Made by a program: the position numbers and the translations under genes. Of a stretch of 64,000 bases of DNA, positions 27,037 to 36,066 are shown one piece after another. This DNA comes from JAXLXE01 sp046328115 (GTDB lineage Bacteria > Chloroflexota > UBA6077 > JACCZL01). The stretch is taken from the NCBI GenBank assembly GCA_046328115.1, contig JAXLXE010000003.1, positions 62,001 to 126,000 of the forward strand. The letters are read 5' to 3'. Below the pieces are notes generated by a model. That model was not told the origin of the DNA and ran no database searches. It saw only the letters and a program-made list of their open reading frames with translations. Each line of letters begins with the position of its first letter. Within the stretch, counting starts at the first letter, position 1.

Positions 27037-27339
27037 AGCGCCAGACGGAAAAATGTTCCGGCCGCGCCTTCCGGCCATGCTAAAGTTGCTTCGTCGTGAC
27101 GCGTAGCTAACTGCCGGATTCCCCGGGTGAGCGGGCTCCCGGCCGTGCGGCGCGATGTCAATCAGAGATGCCGCATCGCGCATCTAGCCCACCCACATTC
27201 GCAAACAGCTCACCCTTAGAGCATGCCCATGGCGTGCCGCCGAGTCAGCGCGCCAACCAGAAAGTCGGGGCAATCCACGGGGGACTCTGGAAGCGCCAGA
27301 TCGTCACACGTTGGGATCGCGGCCATAAGGGAGGAACGG
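27037..27339. other. intergenic region between dnaA and the XRE gene
   Basis: About 300 bp with no supported ORF or RNA gene. It includes a short GC-rich inverted repeat near 27055-27080 and the palindrome GATGCCGCATC near 27165. I saw no DnaA boxes. It most likely holds the leader and promoter of the next gene. Confidence 0.4.
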
Positions 27340-27768
27340 ATGAGCGTCGCCAACTCCACCGCAGCCGCCACCACGAGAAGCAAGCCCGCCGCGGCTCCGC
27401 GGCGCAAGAATGGGCTGAAACCGGTAGGCCTGGCGGCGTCAATCCGCAAGGCCATGGAGCGGCGAGGGCTCAGCACTCGCGACGTGGTGCAGCGCGTCCC
27501 GCGCCGCCACATTGGCACCGTCTACCGGCTGCTGTCCGGACGGACCACGGACCCCTGGGCCAGCACCGTTGCCTCCCTGTGCACCGCCATCAGCGTGGAT
27601 CCGGATGAGCTGCTGGGCGTGGCCGACCCCATGATCCACGTGGACCCTGAGATCCGCGAGATGCTGGAATCGCTGCAGACGCTCACCGTGGATGACCGCT
27701 GGCTGGTGCTCGGCCTGCTCCGCGCCGCGCTGGCCCGCCTCAAGCCAGACGCAGACCAGGAAGACTAA
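27340..27768 (+). CDS. XRE-type helix-turn-helix regulator
   Basis: A 142-aa protein with a basic N-terminus (residues 10-25) and a helix-turn-helix of the Cro/CI type at about 30-80: ASIRKAMERRGLSTRDVVQ, RRHIGTVYRLLSGRT, TVASLCTAISVDPDELLG. The C-terminal helix probably dimerises. The ATG at 27340 has GGGAGG 6 nt upstream. It lies 300 bp after dnaA and has no partner gene, so its targets are unknown. Confidence 0.78.
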   Translation: MSVANSTAAATTRSKPAAAPRRKNGLKPVGLAASIRKAMERRGLSTRDVVQRVPRRHIGTVYRLLSGRTTDPWASTVASLCTAISVDPDELLGVADPMIHVDPEIREMLESLQTLTVDDRWLVLGLLRAALARLKPDADQED

Positions 27769-27795
27769 GCCCTAAGCCTGCCTACCTGCCCGCCG

Positions 27796-28392
27796 TCACT
27801 TCTTCGCGTCAGAGCTGGACCACAGCGCCCGGGCAACCGCGTCCGGCGTCCACCCGGCCCCGGGACAGCCCACCGCCAGCAGGGCTGACCGCTCGTGCAA
27901 TCGTTCGGCGTACCGCGCATAGCACTTCAGCGTGAAGTCCACCTTCCCAAAGTCCGGGATGAGCGCCGCCACCACGTCATCGAAGAATGGGTACAGATCC
28001 GGACGGTACGCCGCCAGGGCCGCGGACGCCGTGGCCGGCCCCACGCCCGCCAGCTTCGCCAGCCGCGCGATCGGGGCCGTCGGGTGCGGCACCAGTCCAA
28101 ACGCCTCTCCGCTCAGCGCGCGCACCTCGTCCTCCGAGTTGGACTCCACCAGCAGTAGGTTCCGCGCGCGATACACGCCGCGGCGCATCTTCCACTCCAC
28201 CACCTGGATCAGCTCGTCGCGGGTCAGGTAGGCCGGCTCACGCGCTGCCAGCAGCCCCGGCAACTCCGCCCGATACCAGGCATCAAGCTCCGGCAGCCGC
28301 TTCTCACCCAGATCTCGCACGCCAGACGCATACCCATCCAGCGCCGCCCCCCAGACGTCACACCCCGCCCGGTTCCACAGCTCTCCGCTCAC
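27796..28392 (-). CDS. conserved hypothetical protein with helix-hairpin-helix-like motif
   Basis: A 198-aa, mainly helical protein. LAKLAGVGPATASAALAAY (about 110-130) resembles a helix-hairpin-helix DNA-binding loop as in DNA glycosylases, and YPFFDDVVAALIP follows. The family also occurs as uncharacterised proteins in other lineages. No catalytic residue can be assigned. It is convergent with the XRE gene and divergent from rarA. Confidence 0.55.
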   Translation of the reverse strand: MSGELWNRAGCDVWGAALDGYASGVRDLGEKRLPELDAWYRAELPGLLAAREPAYLTRDELIQVVEWKMRRGVYRARNLLLVESNSEDEVRALSGEAFGLVPHPTAPIARLAKLAGVGPATASAALAAYRPDLYPFFDDVVAALIPDFGKVDFTLKCYARYAERLHERSALLAVGCPGAGWTPDAVARALWSSSDAKK

Positions 28393-28448
28393 GCCGCCAG
28401 TATACGCTCCGCCCCCCGCCCGGTACGTGCCCTGTAGCCACGCATCCG

Positions 28449-28454
28449 TACAAT
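28449..28454 (+). promoter_or_regulatory. -10 element of rarA, leaderless transcript
   Basis: TACAAT ends 7 nt before the rarA ATG, so transcription would begin at or beside the start codon. No good -35 was seen. Confidence 0.4.
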
Positions 28455-28461
28455 CAACCCC

Positions 28462-29766
28462 ATGTTCGACTCGGGAGACCAGCCCGGCCTCTTCGAGACC
28501 GTGGACCGCTCGCAGCCGCTCGCCGCGCGGATGCGGCCGCGGGAGCTGACAGATGTCATTGGCCAGGACGCCGTTCTGGGCCCAGACAAACCCCTACTCC
28601 GCGCCATCCAGGCCGGTCGCACCGGCTCCCTGGTCCTCTGGGGACCACCCGGCTGCGGCAAGACCACTCTGGCGGGGATCATCGGTCGCTCCTCCGGCGC
28701 CGCCGTCCAGAGCATCAGCGCCGTCACTGAGGGGGTCTCAGACCTCAAACAGATCATCGTCCAGGCTCGCCGCCGCGGGGGCCGCACCCTCCTCATCGTG
28801 GACGAGATCCACCGCTGGTCCCGCGCCCAGCAAGCCGCGCTGCTGCCGCACGTGGAAGAGGGCCTGGTCACCCTCATCGGCGTCACCAGCGAGAACCCGT
28901 ACTTTGACATCATCGCGCCGCTCCGATCCCGATTGCGGATTGTCCGACTGGAGCCGCTCACAGCGGACGGCCTGCGCCAGATCCTGATCCGCGCCCTGGC
29001 TGACCGCGAGCGAGGCCTGGGCGAGCTAGGTCTGGAGATAGATGACGAGGCACTGGACGCCCTGGTGGACACGGCCGGCGGCGACGCCCGCACCGCGCTC
29101 AACGCCCTGGAGGCCGCTGCCATGGCCACCGCCGCCGACCCAGCCGGCGGCCCAGCCATCACCGCCGCCCGCGTCTGGGCCGCCATCCAACAGCGCCAGA
29201 TCCGCTATGACCGCAAAGCGGACGACCACTATCAGACCATCTCCGCCTACATCAAATCCGTCCGCGGGTCGGACCCGGACGCCGCAATCTTCTGGCTGGC
29301 CAAGATGGTCATTGCCGGCGAAGATGTCCGCTTCATCACCCGCCGCATGCTCATCCTGGCCAGCGAGGACATCGGCAATGCGGACCCCGTCGCCCTCGTC
29401 GTCGCCAACGCCGCCGCCCAGGCCGTGGAGCAGGTCGGCTATCCCGAGGCGGAGCTCATCCTGGCCCAGGCCACCCTCTACCTGGCAAACGCCCCGAAGT
29501 CAAACACCGCGCTCAAGGCACTGGCAGCCGCCAAAGACGCTATTGAGCGCGGCGCCAACACCGAGGTGCCGCTCCACCTGCGCAACGCCAGCTTCGGCGG
29601 CGCCGAGCGGCTGGGCTACGGGCGCGACTACCGCTATCCCCACGACTTCCCCCGCCACTGGGTGCAGCAGCAATACCTGCCAGACGGCGTCGCGGGCGGC
29701 TACTTTCACCCCTCCGGCGAGGGACGGGAGGTCAGCCGCCCGCGAGCCCCGGAGCCTGAGGACTAA
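28462..29766 (+). CDS. rarA: replication-associated recombination protein A (AAA+)
   Basis: A 434-aa RarA/MgsA family ATPase that acts at stalled replication forks. ARMRPRELTDVIGQDAVLGP, Walker A GPPGCGKTTL, Walker B TLLIVDEIHRWSRAQQ and the sensor-1 segment LIGVTSENPYFDI are all present. The C-terminal tetramerisation part ends with RNASFGGAERLGYGRDYRYP and the YLPDGVAG signature. It is complete with no oddities apart from the lack of a leader. Confidence 0.93.
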   Translation: MFDSGDQPGLFETVDRSQPLAARMRPRELTDVIGQDAVLGPDKPLLRAIQAGRTGSLVLWGPPGCGKTTLAGIIGRSSGAAVQSISAVTEGVSDLKQIIVQARRRGGRTLLIVDEIHRWSRAQQAALLPHVEEGLVTLIGVTSENPYFDIIAPLRSRLRIVRLEPLTADGLRQILIRALADRERGLGELGLEIDDEALDALVDTAGGDARTALNALEAAAMATAADPAGGPAITAARVWAAIQQRQIRYDRKADDHYQTISAYIKSVRGSDPDAAIFWLAKMVIAGEDVRFITRRMLILASEDIGNADPVALVVANAAAQAVEQVGYPEAELILAQATLYLANAPKSNTALKALAAAKDAIERGANTEVPLHLRNASFGGAERLGYGRDYRYPHDFPRHWVQQQYLPDGVAGGYFHPSGEGREVSRPRAPEPED

Positions 29767-30764
29767 CCCTCCGCGGGTGTCGTCGCGATGATGTTATCGA
29801 AGATGATCGTCGGCGGCGGGCCGTTCGTGATCGCGCCAAAGCCAAATCGCCCGGCCTTCAGCGTGGCGTCCTTCACGCGGATCACCTCCTTGCCGTTTGA
29901 CACCACCCGGATGTCGTCCTTGAAGCACCGCACCGTGATGCGGTTGATCCGAACACCCGCGTCAGGCGTCTCCGGCAACGCAATACCCAGAATCTGCGTG
30001 GTCCCACCCACCAGCTTCCCCAGCGCCAGGGCGCCGCTGGAGTGCATGATCACCGCGTAAGCGTCGTTGCCGGTCTGGCGGAAGATCACGTGGTACCCCG
30101 CCTCGCCGGCCGCCTCCATCCGCGCGTCCACCGTCAGCGTGAAGTCCGTCAGCTCAGGGCCCCATACGGAGACCGAGCCCTTTGACTGACCCGGCGCCGC
30201 CGGCGACTTCACCTTGATGATGAACTTGCCGCCGTCGTCGATGTAATCCGCGTCCTCCGTCACAGACTGGTCGGGCACGGCCCCATTGCGGAACTCGTTG
30301 GAGTACAGGATGTCCGGTATCTTGGAGCCCGGGTACCGTAGCTGCCGAGACAGCCGGTAGGCCGCGCCGTCGCTGAACTGCCCATTCAGCGAGTCCACCA
30401 GGATGTAGTAGGCGCCTGGCGGGCCCAGCTTCACGTCCAGCACACCCTCGTTGCCGGTGGCTAAGATCTCGCCATTCCAGTTGGCCACCGAAACGCGGTA
30501 CGGCAACGGCCGCTCAGCAAGCTCGATGTGGGCATCCACCCTGAAGTCCAGCACCTCGATGCGGTACGCGTCCACGTCATCCGGCCGGGAGATGAAGCCA
30601 ATCGCGTCCGACGCCGCGCCCAGGTAGCACGAGCTCTGCAGGCTGTCGTTCGGCTCCGGGCACACATCCGCGCCGCGCGCCAGCGCGGTCGGCGCCGGGA
30701 GCGGAGCGGCCACCGCGGGCACCACCATCAGCGCCGCCACGAGCAAGCGAGCAATCGATCTCAT
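29763..30764 (-). CDS. secreted protein with lectin/LamG-like C-terminal fold
   Basis: About 333 aa with a Sec signal peptide (MRSIARLLVAALMVVPAVAA). The N-terminal half, from DVCPEPNDSLQSSC to YYILVDSLNGQFSDGAAYRL, resembles pre-peptidase C-terminal-type beta-sandwiches. The second half (FTLTVDARMEAAGEAGYHVIF, VRCFKDDIRVVSNGKEVIRV) resembles the concanavalin-like domain of DUF1080/LamG proteins, which often bind sugars. The ATG at 30764 has GGAG upstream and overlaps the stop of the glycosyltransferase gene (ATGA). It is exported; the ligand is unknown. Confidence 0.65.
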   Translation of the reverse strand: MRSIARLLVAALMVVPAVAAPLPAPTALARGADVCPEPNDSLQSSCYLGAASDAIGFISRPDDVDAYRIEVLDFRVDAHIELAERPLPYRVSVANWNGEILATGNEGVLDVKLGPPGAYYILVDSLNGQFSDGAAYRLSRQLRYPGSKIPDILYSNEFRNGAVPDQSVTEDADYIDDGGKFIIKVKSPAAPGQSKGSVSVWGPELTDFTLTVDARMEAAGEAGYHVIFRQTGNDAYAVIMHSSGALALGKLVGGTTQILGIALPETPDAGVRINRITVRCFKDDIRVVSNGKEVIRVKDATLKAGRFGFGAITNGPPPTIIFDNIIATTPAEG

Positions 30765-31708
30765 AAGCACTCCATGCGCACGTTTCCTGAATCCGTCTGG
30801 GAAGACCTCAGCCGCGAGCGTACGCCGTTCACAACAATTTCGACGGAGATGGCTTCCAGGGGGTTCCCGCGCAAGACTGCCGCGCGCGGACCGCGCGGCG
30901 CCCACATGGCCGGGTCCGTGGGCCCGAACAGTGTAACGCTGGGCACCCCCACCAGGCCGGCCAGGTGCGATGGGCCTGAGTCGTTACCCAGGAACACGGC
31001 CGCGCGCGCCATCAGCGCCCCCACAACCCCCAGCGGCAGCCCACTCACCACCGCCGCCGCGCCCACCCCGCCTTCCAGCGCCGCCATCATCCCCTCCTCG
31101 GCCGGACCCACCAGCAACACGGTCGGCAGGCCCTCACGCTCCGCCAGCAAACGGACCACCTCCAGAAACCGATCAAGCGGCCAGTTCTTCCGCCTTGAGC
31201 CGCTGCCCGGCGCCACCAGCCCGAATCGCTTCCCCACCAGTCCTATTCGCTCCAGCAACTGGTCCGCTGCCATCAGGTCCGCCTCCGTCGAACGCAGCAC
31301 GGGCACAGCGACCGGCGCGATGCTCAGCGGACCCAACGTCGCCACCAGATGATCGGCCACGTGCACCCCCTCGCCCTCCACCGGCCTGGATGGCGCGATC
31401 ACCGCGTCTGAAGCACCCCACCGCGCCAGGTTCGCCGCCAGTACACCGTCGGCATCAGCACACCACGCCACCGCCCGGTCCAGACCCTGAAGCACCTCCG
31501 GCGCGGCGACCTCGGACTGCGCAAACACACTCGCCAGCCGCGGGTCATCGAAACTCAGCCACGCATCCACCACCCCCACCTGGACCGCCAGCGGCGCCGC
31601 CGCGGGATTGCCCGCCAACAGGAGGCGGTGCCCCGGGAAGCGATCCCGTAGCGCGGCCAGCGCGGGGAACGCCACGAGCGTGTCACCCACCGCGCCTGGG
31701 CGCAGCAC
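30761..31708 (-). CDS. glycosyltransferase family 9 (heptosyltransferase-like)
   Basis: A 315-aa GT9-family enzyme. LRPGAVGDTLVAFPALAAL is the N-terminal nucleotide-sugar signature, and PGSGSRRKNWPLDRFLEVV, FLGNDSGPSHLAGLVGVPSV and LFGPTDPAMWAP are the C-terminal ones. It would transfer a sugar to a cell-surface glycan. A GTG at 31708 is the only start near the conserved N-terminus. It sits between a Lon-N-domain gene and a secreted protein gene on the same strand, with which it overlaps. Confidence 0.82.
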   Translation of the reverse strand: MLRPGAVGDTLVAFPALAALRDRFPGHRLLLAGNPAAAPLAVQVGVVDAWLSFDDPRLASVFAQSEVAAPEVLQGLDRAVAWCADADGVLAANLARWGASDAVIAPSRPVEGEGVHVADHLVATLGPLSIAPVAVPVLRSTEADLMAADQLLERIGLVGKRFGLVAPGSGSRRKNWPLDRFLEVVRLLAEREGLPTVLLVGPAEEGMMAALEGGVGAAAVVSGLPLGVVGALMARAAVFLGNDSGPSHLAGLVGVPSVTLFGPTDPAMWAPRGPRAAVLRGNPLEAISVEIVVNGVRSRLRSSQTDSGNVRMECL

Positions 31709-31725
31709 CAGCAGGAGTGGCGCGC

Positions 31726-32415
31726 TCAGTTGAGTGAGAACGGCCCCGCGTTCTTGCCAGACGGAGCCCGCGAGAACAGCCGCGCCGTATCACGCTCCCG
31801 CCGTAGCATGCCCAGCAGGACAGCCAATCGCTCGTTCGGCGAGTCAAGCTCCAGCAGCCGCTGCCGCGCGTCCCGCGGCGCCGGCAGCGAGGCAGCCACC
31901 TGATACGAGAGGTCCTCCGTGTCAGGCGCCAGCGAGAGCGCGTCCGGATCCACCTTGTCAGACCGCGCCGCCCGCACGAAGTCGCGGAACGCTGTCTGCA
32001 CCCGCTCCACCAGTCCCTCTTCAGCCGTCTCGGCGGACCGCCCCAGCGGCACCACTCGCCCCACGAGATACGGGTGCTGCTCCACCACCTGGAGGAGGCG
32101 GAACCGGCGGACGCCCAACGTCATCAGGTTCATGCGCCCGTCCGGCAGACGGTCCACCTCCGTGATCCGCGCAATCGTCCCCACCTCAAACGGCTCCGCC
32201 GGTCCGCCCACCTCCGGCCCCTCGCGGATCAGCGCCACGCCAAACTCGCCATCGCCAGACAGGCAGCGGCGGATCATCTCGCGGTACCGCTCCTCAAAGA
32301 TGTGCAATGGCAGCGACATCCCGGGGAACAGCACCGTGTTCAGCGGGAACAGGGGGATGGTGCGCTCTTGGTCGGACAGTGCTCTGGCCTCGCCCGTGTC
32401 GACTCTTGAGAGCAT
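31726..32415 (-). CDS. Lon N-terminal (substrate-binding) domain protein
   Basis: A 229-aa protein made only of the Lon substrate-binding domain: IPLFPLNTVLFPGMSLPLHI, FEERYREMIRRCL, GTIARITEVDRLPDGRMNLM and GVRRFRLLQV. It has neither the ATPase nor the protease domain of Lon. Such stand-alone proteins are widespread and may bind misfolded peptides. It starts the three-gene minus-strand run with the GT9 gene and the secreted protein. Confidence 0.85.
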   Translation of the reverse strand: MLSRVDTGEARALSDQERTIPLFPLNTVLFPGMSLPLHIFEERYREMIRRCLSGDGEFGVALIREGPEVGGPAEPFEVGTIARITEVDRLPDGRMNLMTLGVRRFRLLQVVEQHPYLVGRVVPLGRSAETAEEGLVERVQTAFRDFVRAARSDKVDPDALSLAPDTEDLSYQVAASLPAPRDARQRLLELDSPNERLAVLLGMLRRERDTARLFSRAPSGKNAGPFSLN

Positions 32416-32478
32416 AGTCGCTCAGAGACGGCCAGCGCGTCCAATCATCGGCGGCCCCTGGGCAGGAGACTCCCGTCG

Positions 32479-32484
32479 TAGAAT
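32479..32484 (+). promoter_or_regulatory. -10 element before the LivHM fusion
   Basis: TAGAAT ends 6 nt before the GTG start at 32491, which would give a leaderless mRNA. Confidence 0.4.
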
Positions 32485-32490
32485 CGTCGG

Positions 32491-34503
32491 GTGGCTGACC
32501 TGGTCGGATTCTCGGATGGTCTCTGGCCACTGGCGCTCCAGCTCGCGGTTTTCGGCCTGACCAACGGCGCCATCATCGCGCTCAACGCGGCCGGCTTCAC
32601 CCTCAGCTACGCCGTAGCGCGCCAGATCAACCTGGCCCACGGCAACGTATTCGCGCTCACCACCGTCGTCGTCGCCGTGCTTGCACAGGCGGCCGGACTC
32701 AGCGCGGCGTCCCCAGCCTGGACGCGTGTCGCCGCGCTCCTGGCACTGATCGTCATCGGGGCCGCCGTCGGCGCCGCGCTGGGACTCCTGGTGGAACGCC
32801 TGGCCTTTCGCGCCTTTGCCAACCGCGGCTCACGCCTCAGTCCGCTCATCGCCTCCGTCGCCGTCTCCTACGTCCTGCTCGGAGCCGCCGTCCGCTGGTA
32901 CGCCTTCACCAACGTGCCGGGCACCGGCCACCAGGGCGTCAATCTCACCATGCTCGCGGTGCCAGACCTGCTGCCGCGCCTGGATCTCGGGGGCTCGCTG
33001 GTCAGCTTCACCCTCAAGGACGCCGCCGTGGTCCTGGTGGCGCTGGTTGTCAGCATCGGGCTGATCCGGATGTTGGGCCGCACCGCCACCGGTCGCGCCA
33101 TCCGCGCCGTTGCTGAGGATCCCCAGGCCGCCGTGCTCTGCGGCGTGGATCCTCGCCGCGCGCAGACCATCACGTTCGCCGTGGCCGGAGGGCTGGCCGG
33201 ACTCGGCGGCGCCATCTTCGCCACTTACTACGGTGGTACCGCGGCGCAGCAGGGACTGCGCGCCGGCCTCACCGCCATCACCGCCGCCATCCTCGGCGGC
33301 GCCGGCAGCGCCTCCGGCGGTCTCCTGGCCGGATTGGCACTCGGCCTCTTCAGCGCCTTTTCCGATTTCTTCTTGCACGCCCAGTGGACGCCAATCCTCG
33401 TGCTCGTACTGCTGGTGGCTACGCTCGCCCTCCGCCCACGCGGCCTCCTGGGACAGGACGAGGCCGAGCAGCCGGCGTCGCCCTGGCTCAGCCCCCCGTC
33501 TGCCAACCTGCCCTGGCTGCCGGCGCTCGCCCTCGTCCTCGCTGCCGCGTACGGCGCGGTCGACCTCTCGCTCGGCCTCCACCGGCTTCCCAGCGCCACC
33601 ATGGCCGTGCTCCTCGTCACACTCGCGCTCGGCCTCAGCCTGGTGGTGGTCCAGGCCGGCCTCCTGGACCTCGGCTACGCCGCGTTCTTCGCCATCGGGG
33701 GCTACACCGTTGCCCTGCTGACCGGCTCCGGCAGTCGAGTCGCCCCTCTCCTGTTTGATCTCGCGCGGGACCCCTGGGGGGCACTCCTCACGGCCGGGTT
33801 CGTGGCCGCGCTGGCCGGTCTGATCTTCGGTTTGCCCGCCATCCGCGCCCGCGGCGAGTACCTGGCCATCGTGACGCTCGCGCTCGGCGAGCTTGTGCCG
33901 GCCCTGATCGTCCAGGCGCCTGATATCACCAGCGGACAGCGCGGGATCAATGGCGTGCCGTTTGCGCCCATCGCGCCCTGGCCTATGCCACGGGAGGCCC
34001 ACGCCTTCGTCGCCGCTCTGGCGCTGGGCGCGCTGGCGTGGCTCCTGGTGCACCGCCTCACCGCCTCACGCACCGGCCGAGCCTGGCGCGCCACCCGCGA
34101 TGACGAGACCGCCGCCAGCTCTCTCGGCGTGAGTACCGTGGCCCACAAGCTCCTGGCTTTTGCCCTTGGCGCCGCTATCGCGGGCGTCGCCGGCGGCCTC
34201 TTCGCCGGCCTGTTCGGCTACGTCGAGCCCGGCCAGTTCGACCTCACCCTCTCGCTGATGGCGCTCTCCGCCGTGATCCTCGGTGCCAGGTACGGCCCCG
34301 CCGGCGCAATCTTCGGCGGGCTGGCCATCGCCGCCATCGACCGCGTCCTCATCGACGTGGCGAACGGCGGGTTCAAGTGGCTGGGCACCGCCGTCGGCGC
34401 GCCCGCCGTGGCCACCCTGGACCTACGCGGCGACAGCTTCCTCATCTTCGGCATCGCCCTCTACGCCGCCCTCCGTCTCACCTCACGGGCTCAACCGGGC
34501 TGA
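32491..34503 (+). CDS. branched-chain amino-acid ABC permease, LivH-LivM fusion
   Basis: A 670-aa membrane protein joining two permeases usually made separately. Residues 1-325 match LivH (NGAIIALNAAGFTLSYAVAR, QINLAHGNVFAL, IRAVAEDPQAAVLCGVD). After a short linker, residues 340-670 match LivM (LDLGYAAFFAIGGYTVALL, LPAIRARGEYLAIVTLALGE, WRATRDDETAASSLGV). It would form the whole membrane channel in one chain. No LivF/LivG ATPase or binding protein is adjacent, so partners must be elsewhere. Both halves look complete. Confidence 0.85.
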   Translation: MADLVGFSDGLWPLALQLAVFGLTNGAIIALNAAGFTLSYAVARQINLAHGNVFALTTVVVAVLAQAAGLSAASPAWTRVAALLALIVIGAAVGAALGLLVERLAFRAFANRGSRLSPLIASVAVSYVLLGAAVRWYAFTNVPGTGHQGVNLTMLAVPDLLPRLDLGGSLVSFTLKDAAVVLVALVVSIGLIRMLGRTATGRAIRAVAEDPQAAVLCGVDPRRAQTITFAVAGGLAGLGGAIFATYYGGTAAQQGLRAGLTAITAAILGGAGSASGGLLAGLALGLFSAFSDFFLHAQWTPILVLVLLVATLALRPRGLLGQDEAEQPASPWLSPPSANLPWLPALALVLAAAYGAVDLSLGLHRLPSATMAVLLVTLALGLSLVVVQAGLLDLGYAAFFAIGGYTVALLTGSGSRVAPLLFDLARDPWGALLTAGFVAALAGLIFGLPAIRARGEYLAIVTLALGELVPALIVQAPDITSGQRGINGVPFAPIAPWPMPREAHAFVAALALGALAWLLVHRLTASRTGRAWRATRDDETAASSLGVSTVAHKLLAFALGAAIAGVAGGLFAGLFGYVEPGQFDLTLSLMALSAVILGARYGPAGAIFGGLAIAAIDRVLIDVANGGFKWLGTAVGAPAVATLDLRGDSFLIFGIALYAALRLTSRAQPG

Positions 34504-34524
34504 CCGCCCGCTATTGCGCGTTTC

Positions 34525-35940
34525 CTAGTGATCGTCCCCGCCCGGCAAATGCGGCGAGCGGTCGTCCGCCCGATTCGCCATCCACGTGCCAGGCGTCAGC
34601 CCGCGCTCGCCCGACGGGCGCTCGGGTGCCGGTTCGATCACCGGCGCCGCCTCGCCTGCCTGCACCATCCGCTTGATCAGCCGGTCGCGCAGATCGTCCG
34701 CGACCTCGCGGTACGCGCTCATGCCCGCCAGATTCACCAGCTCGTGCGGATCCGCCTGCAGGTCATACAGGAACTCCTCCACGTACCGGTCGCTGCCAGA
34801 GCTCGTCCAGGCGTCCACGCCCGGCGCCGAGACGCTGTACTTCCAGCGGTGGGTGCGGATGCAGCGGCCCACCTGCGACTCACTGATCTGCACGAACACG
34901 TCGTCCGGCCAGATGCCCCGCTCGCCGTTGCGCGTGAGCAGCAGGGAGTAGCCCTGCATGTCGCTGCCCTCATCGATGCTGCAGGCGTGCAGCAGCGTCG
35001 GCGGCACGTCGATCAGGCTCACCATCTCGTGCACCGTGCCCATACCGTCGAACCAGGGGCCCTGGATGGCCAGCGGCACCCGGATGGACGCGTCGTGGCA
35101 GGAGCGCTTGTACTCCGAGTTGCGTGTCTTGAAGTGGCAGCCGTGGTCGGAGGTGAACACCACAATCGTGTTCTCGTCCAGCCCCAGGCTCTTGAGCGCG
35201 TCCAGGACCCGGCCCAGTACCTCGTCCAGCCGCTTCACCATGCCCCAGTAGCCGCCCAGGTGCTGGGCTGAAGATCCGCCCAGCGTCGCCAGGTCCGGCG
35301 GCGTCCACTTCCCGGCGTAGCGCTCCGCGTACCCGTCCGGTGCGGGATAGTCGTCGCGGTGGTTCTGGTGGTGGGGCTCCAGGAAAGAGAGAAAGAGGAA
35401 GAAGTTGTCGTCGCGGTTGTCGCTGATGAAGCGGATCGCCGCGTCGCCCAGCGCGTCTGCCCGGTAGCCGGGCAGGCTCACCGGCTGCTCGTCGTTGTCG
35501 TACATCGTGGTGCTGTACGCGTCTGAGCAGAACTCCAGCAGGTTCGCCGCCAGCCAGTGCTGGTAGCCACCGCGCTGATCGGCCGGCACCGGATCCCGCT
35601 CCGCCAGATGCCACTTGCCAATGTATCCCGTCTTGTAGCCCGCGTTGTTAAAGAAGTGTGCCAGCGTCTTTCGGTCGGTGGGCAGGGGGATGTGGTTGCG
35701 GTAGATGCCCGACGTCGTCGGGTACAGCCCCGTCTGCAGCATGGCGCGGGTCGGCGCGCACACGGGCTGGTTGGTGAACGCGTTCGGCAGGTGCATCCCG
35801 CGGCGCGCCATCCGATCGAAGTTCGGCGTCAGGTCCAGCGGATTGCCATGGAGGCCCATGGAGTCCCAGCGCTGCTGGTCCGTGAAGAAGAAGACGACGT
35901 TGGGCTTGTAGTAGCTGGCAGGCACGGGCAGGCTCCCCAT
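34525..35940 (-). CDS. sulfatase (alkaline phosphatase superfamily)
   Basis: About 471 aa. KPNVVFFFTDQQRWDSMG holds the N-terminal metal-binding aspartate pattern; the formylglycine cysteine is in CAPTR (C-x-P-S/T-R class), so a maturase is needed for activity; TGYIGKWHL and VVFTSDHGCH hold further active-site residues. It would hydrolyse sulfate esters. I start at the ATG at 35940, next to the conserved core, because there is no signal peptide or ribosome-binding site to favour the longer frame. It is divergent from pcm. Confidence 0.85.
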   Translation of the reverse strand: MGSLPVPASYYKPNVVFFFTDQQRWDSMGLHGNPLDLTPNFDRMARRGMHLPNAFTNQPVCAPTRAMLQTGLYPTTSGIYRNHIPLPTDRKTLAHFFNNAGYKTGYIGKWHLAERDPVPADQRGGYQHWLAANLLEFCSDAYSTTMYDNDEQPVSLPGYRADALGDAAIRFISDNRDDNFFLFLSFLEPHHQNHRDDYPAPDGYAERYAGKWTPPDLATLGGSSAQHLGGYWGMVKRLDEVLGRVLDALKSLGLDENTIVVFTSDHGCHFKTRNSEYKRSCHDASIRVPLAIQGPWFDGMGTVHEMVSLIDVPPTLLHACSIDEGSDMQGYSLLLTRNGERGIWPDDVFVQISESQVGRCIRTHRWKYSVSAPGVDAWTSSGSDRYVEEFLYDLQADPHELVNLAGMSAYREVADDLRDRLIKRMVQAGEAAPVIEPAPERPSGERGLTPGTWMANRADDRSPHLPGGDDH

Positions 35941-36066
35941 GTGAACCACGATCGCGATCGGCGAGACGGCGAAGGCGGAGCATAGCCAGCCCGTCCGCGC
36001 CGCGTCCACTCCGGATCGCCCCGCCCGTATCATGTGACCGGTCCGCCCCTGGGAGCTCGACGCCAG

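Noticed and set aside
25446..27339. Replication origin beside dnaA
   Set aside because: I searched by eye for TTATCCACA-like boxes and AT-rich unwinding regions on both sides and saw none; dnaN is also absent.
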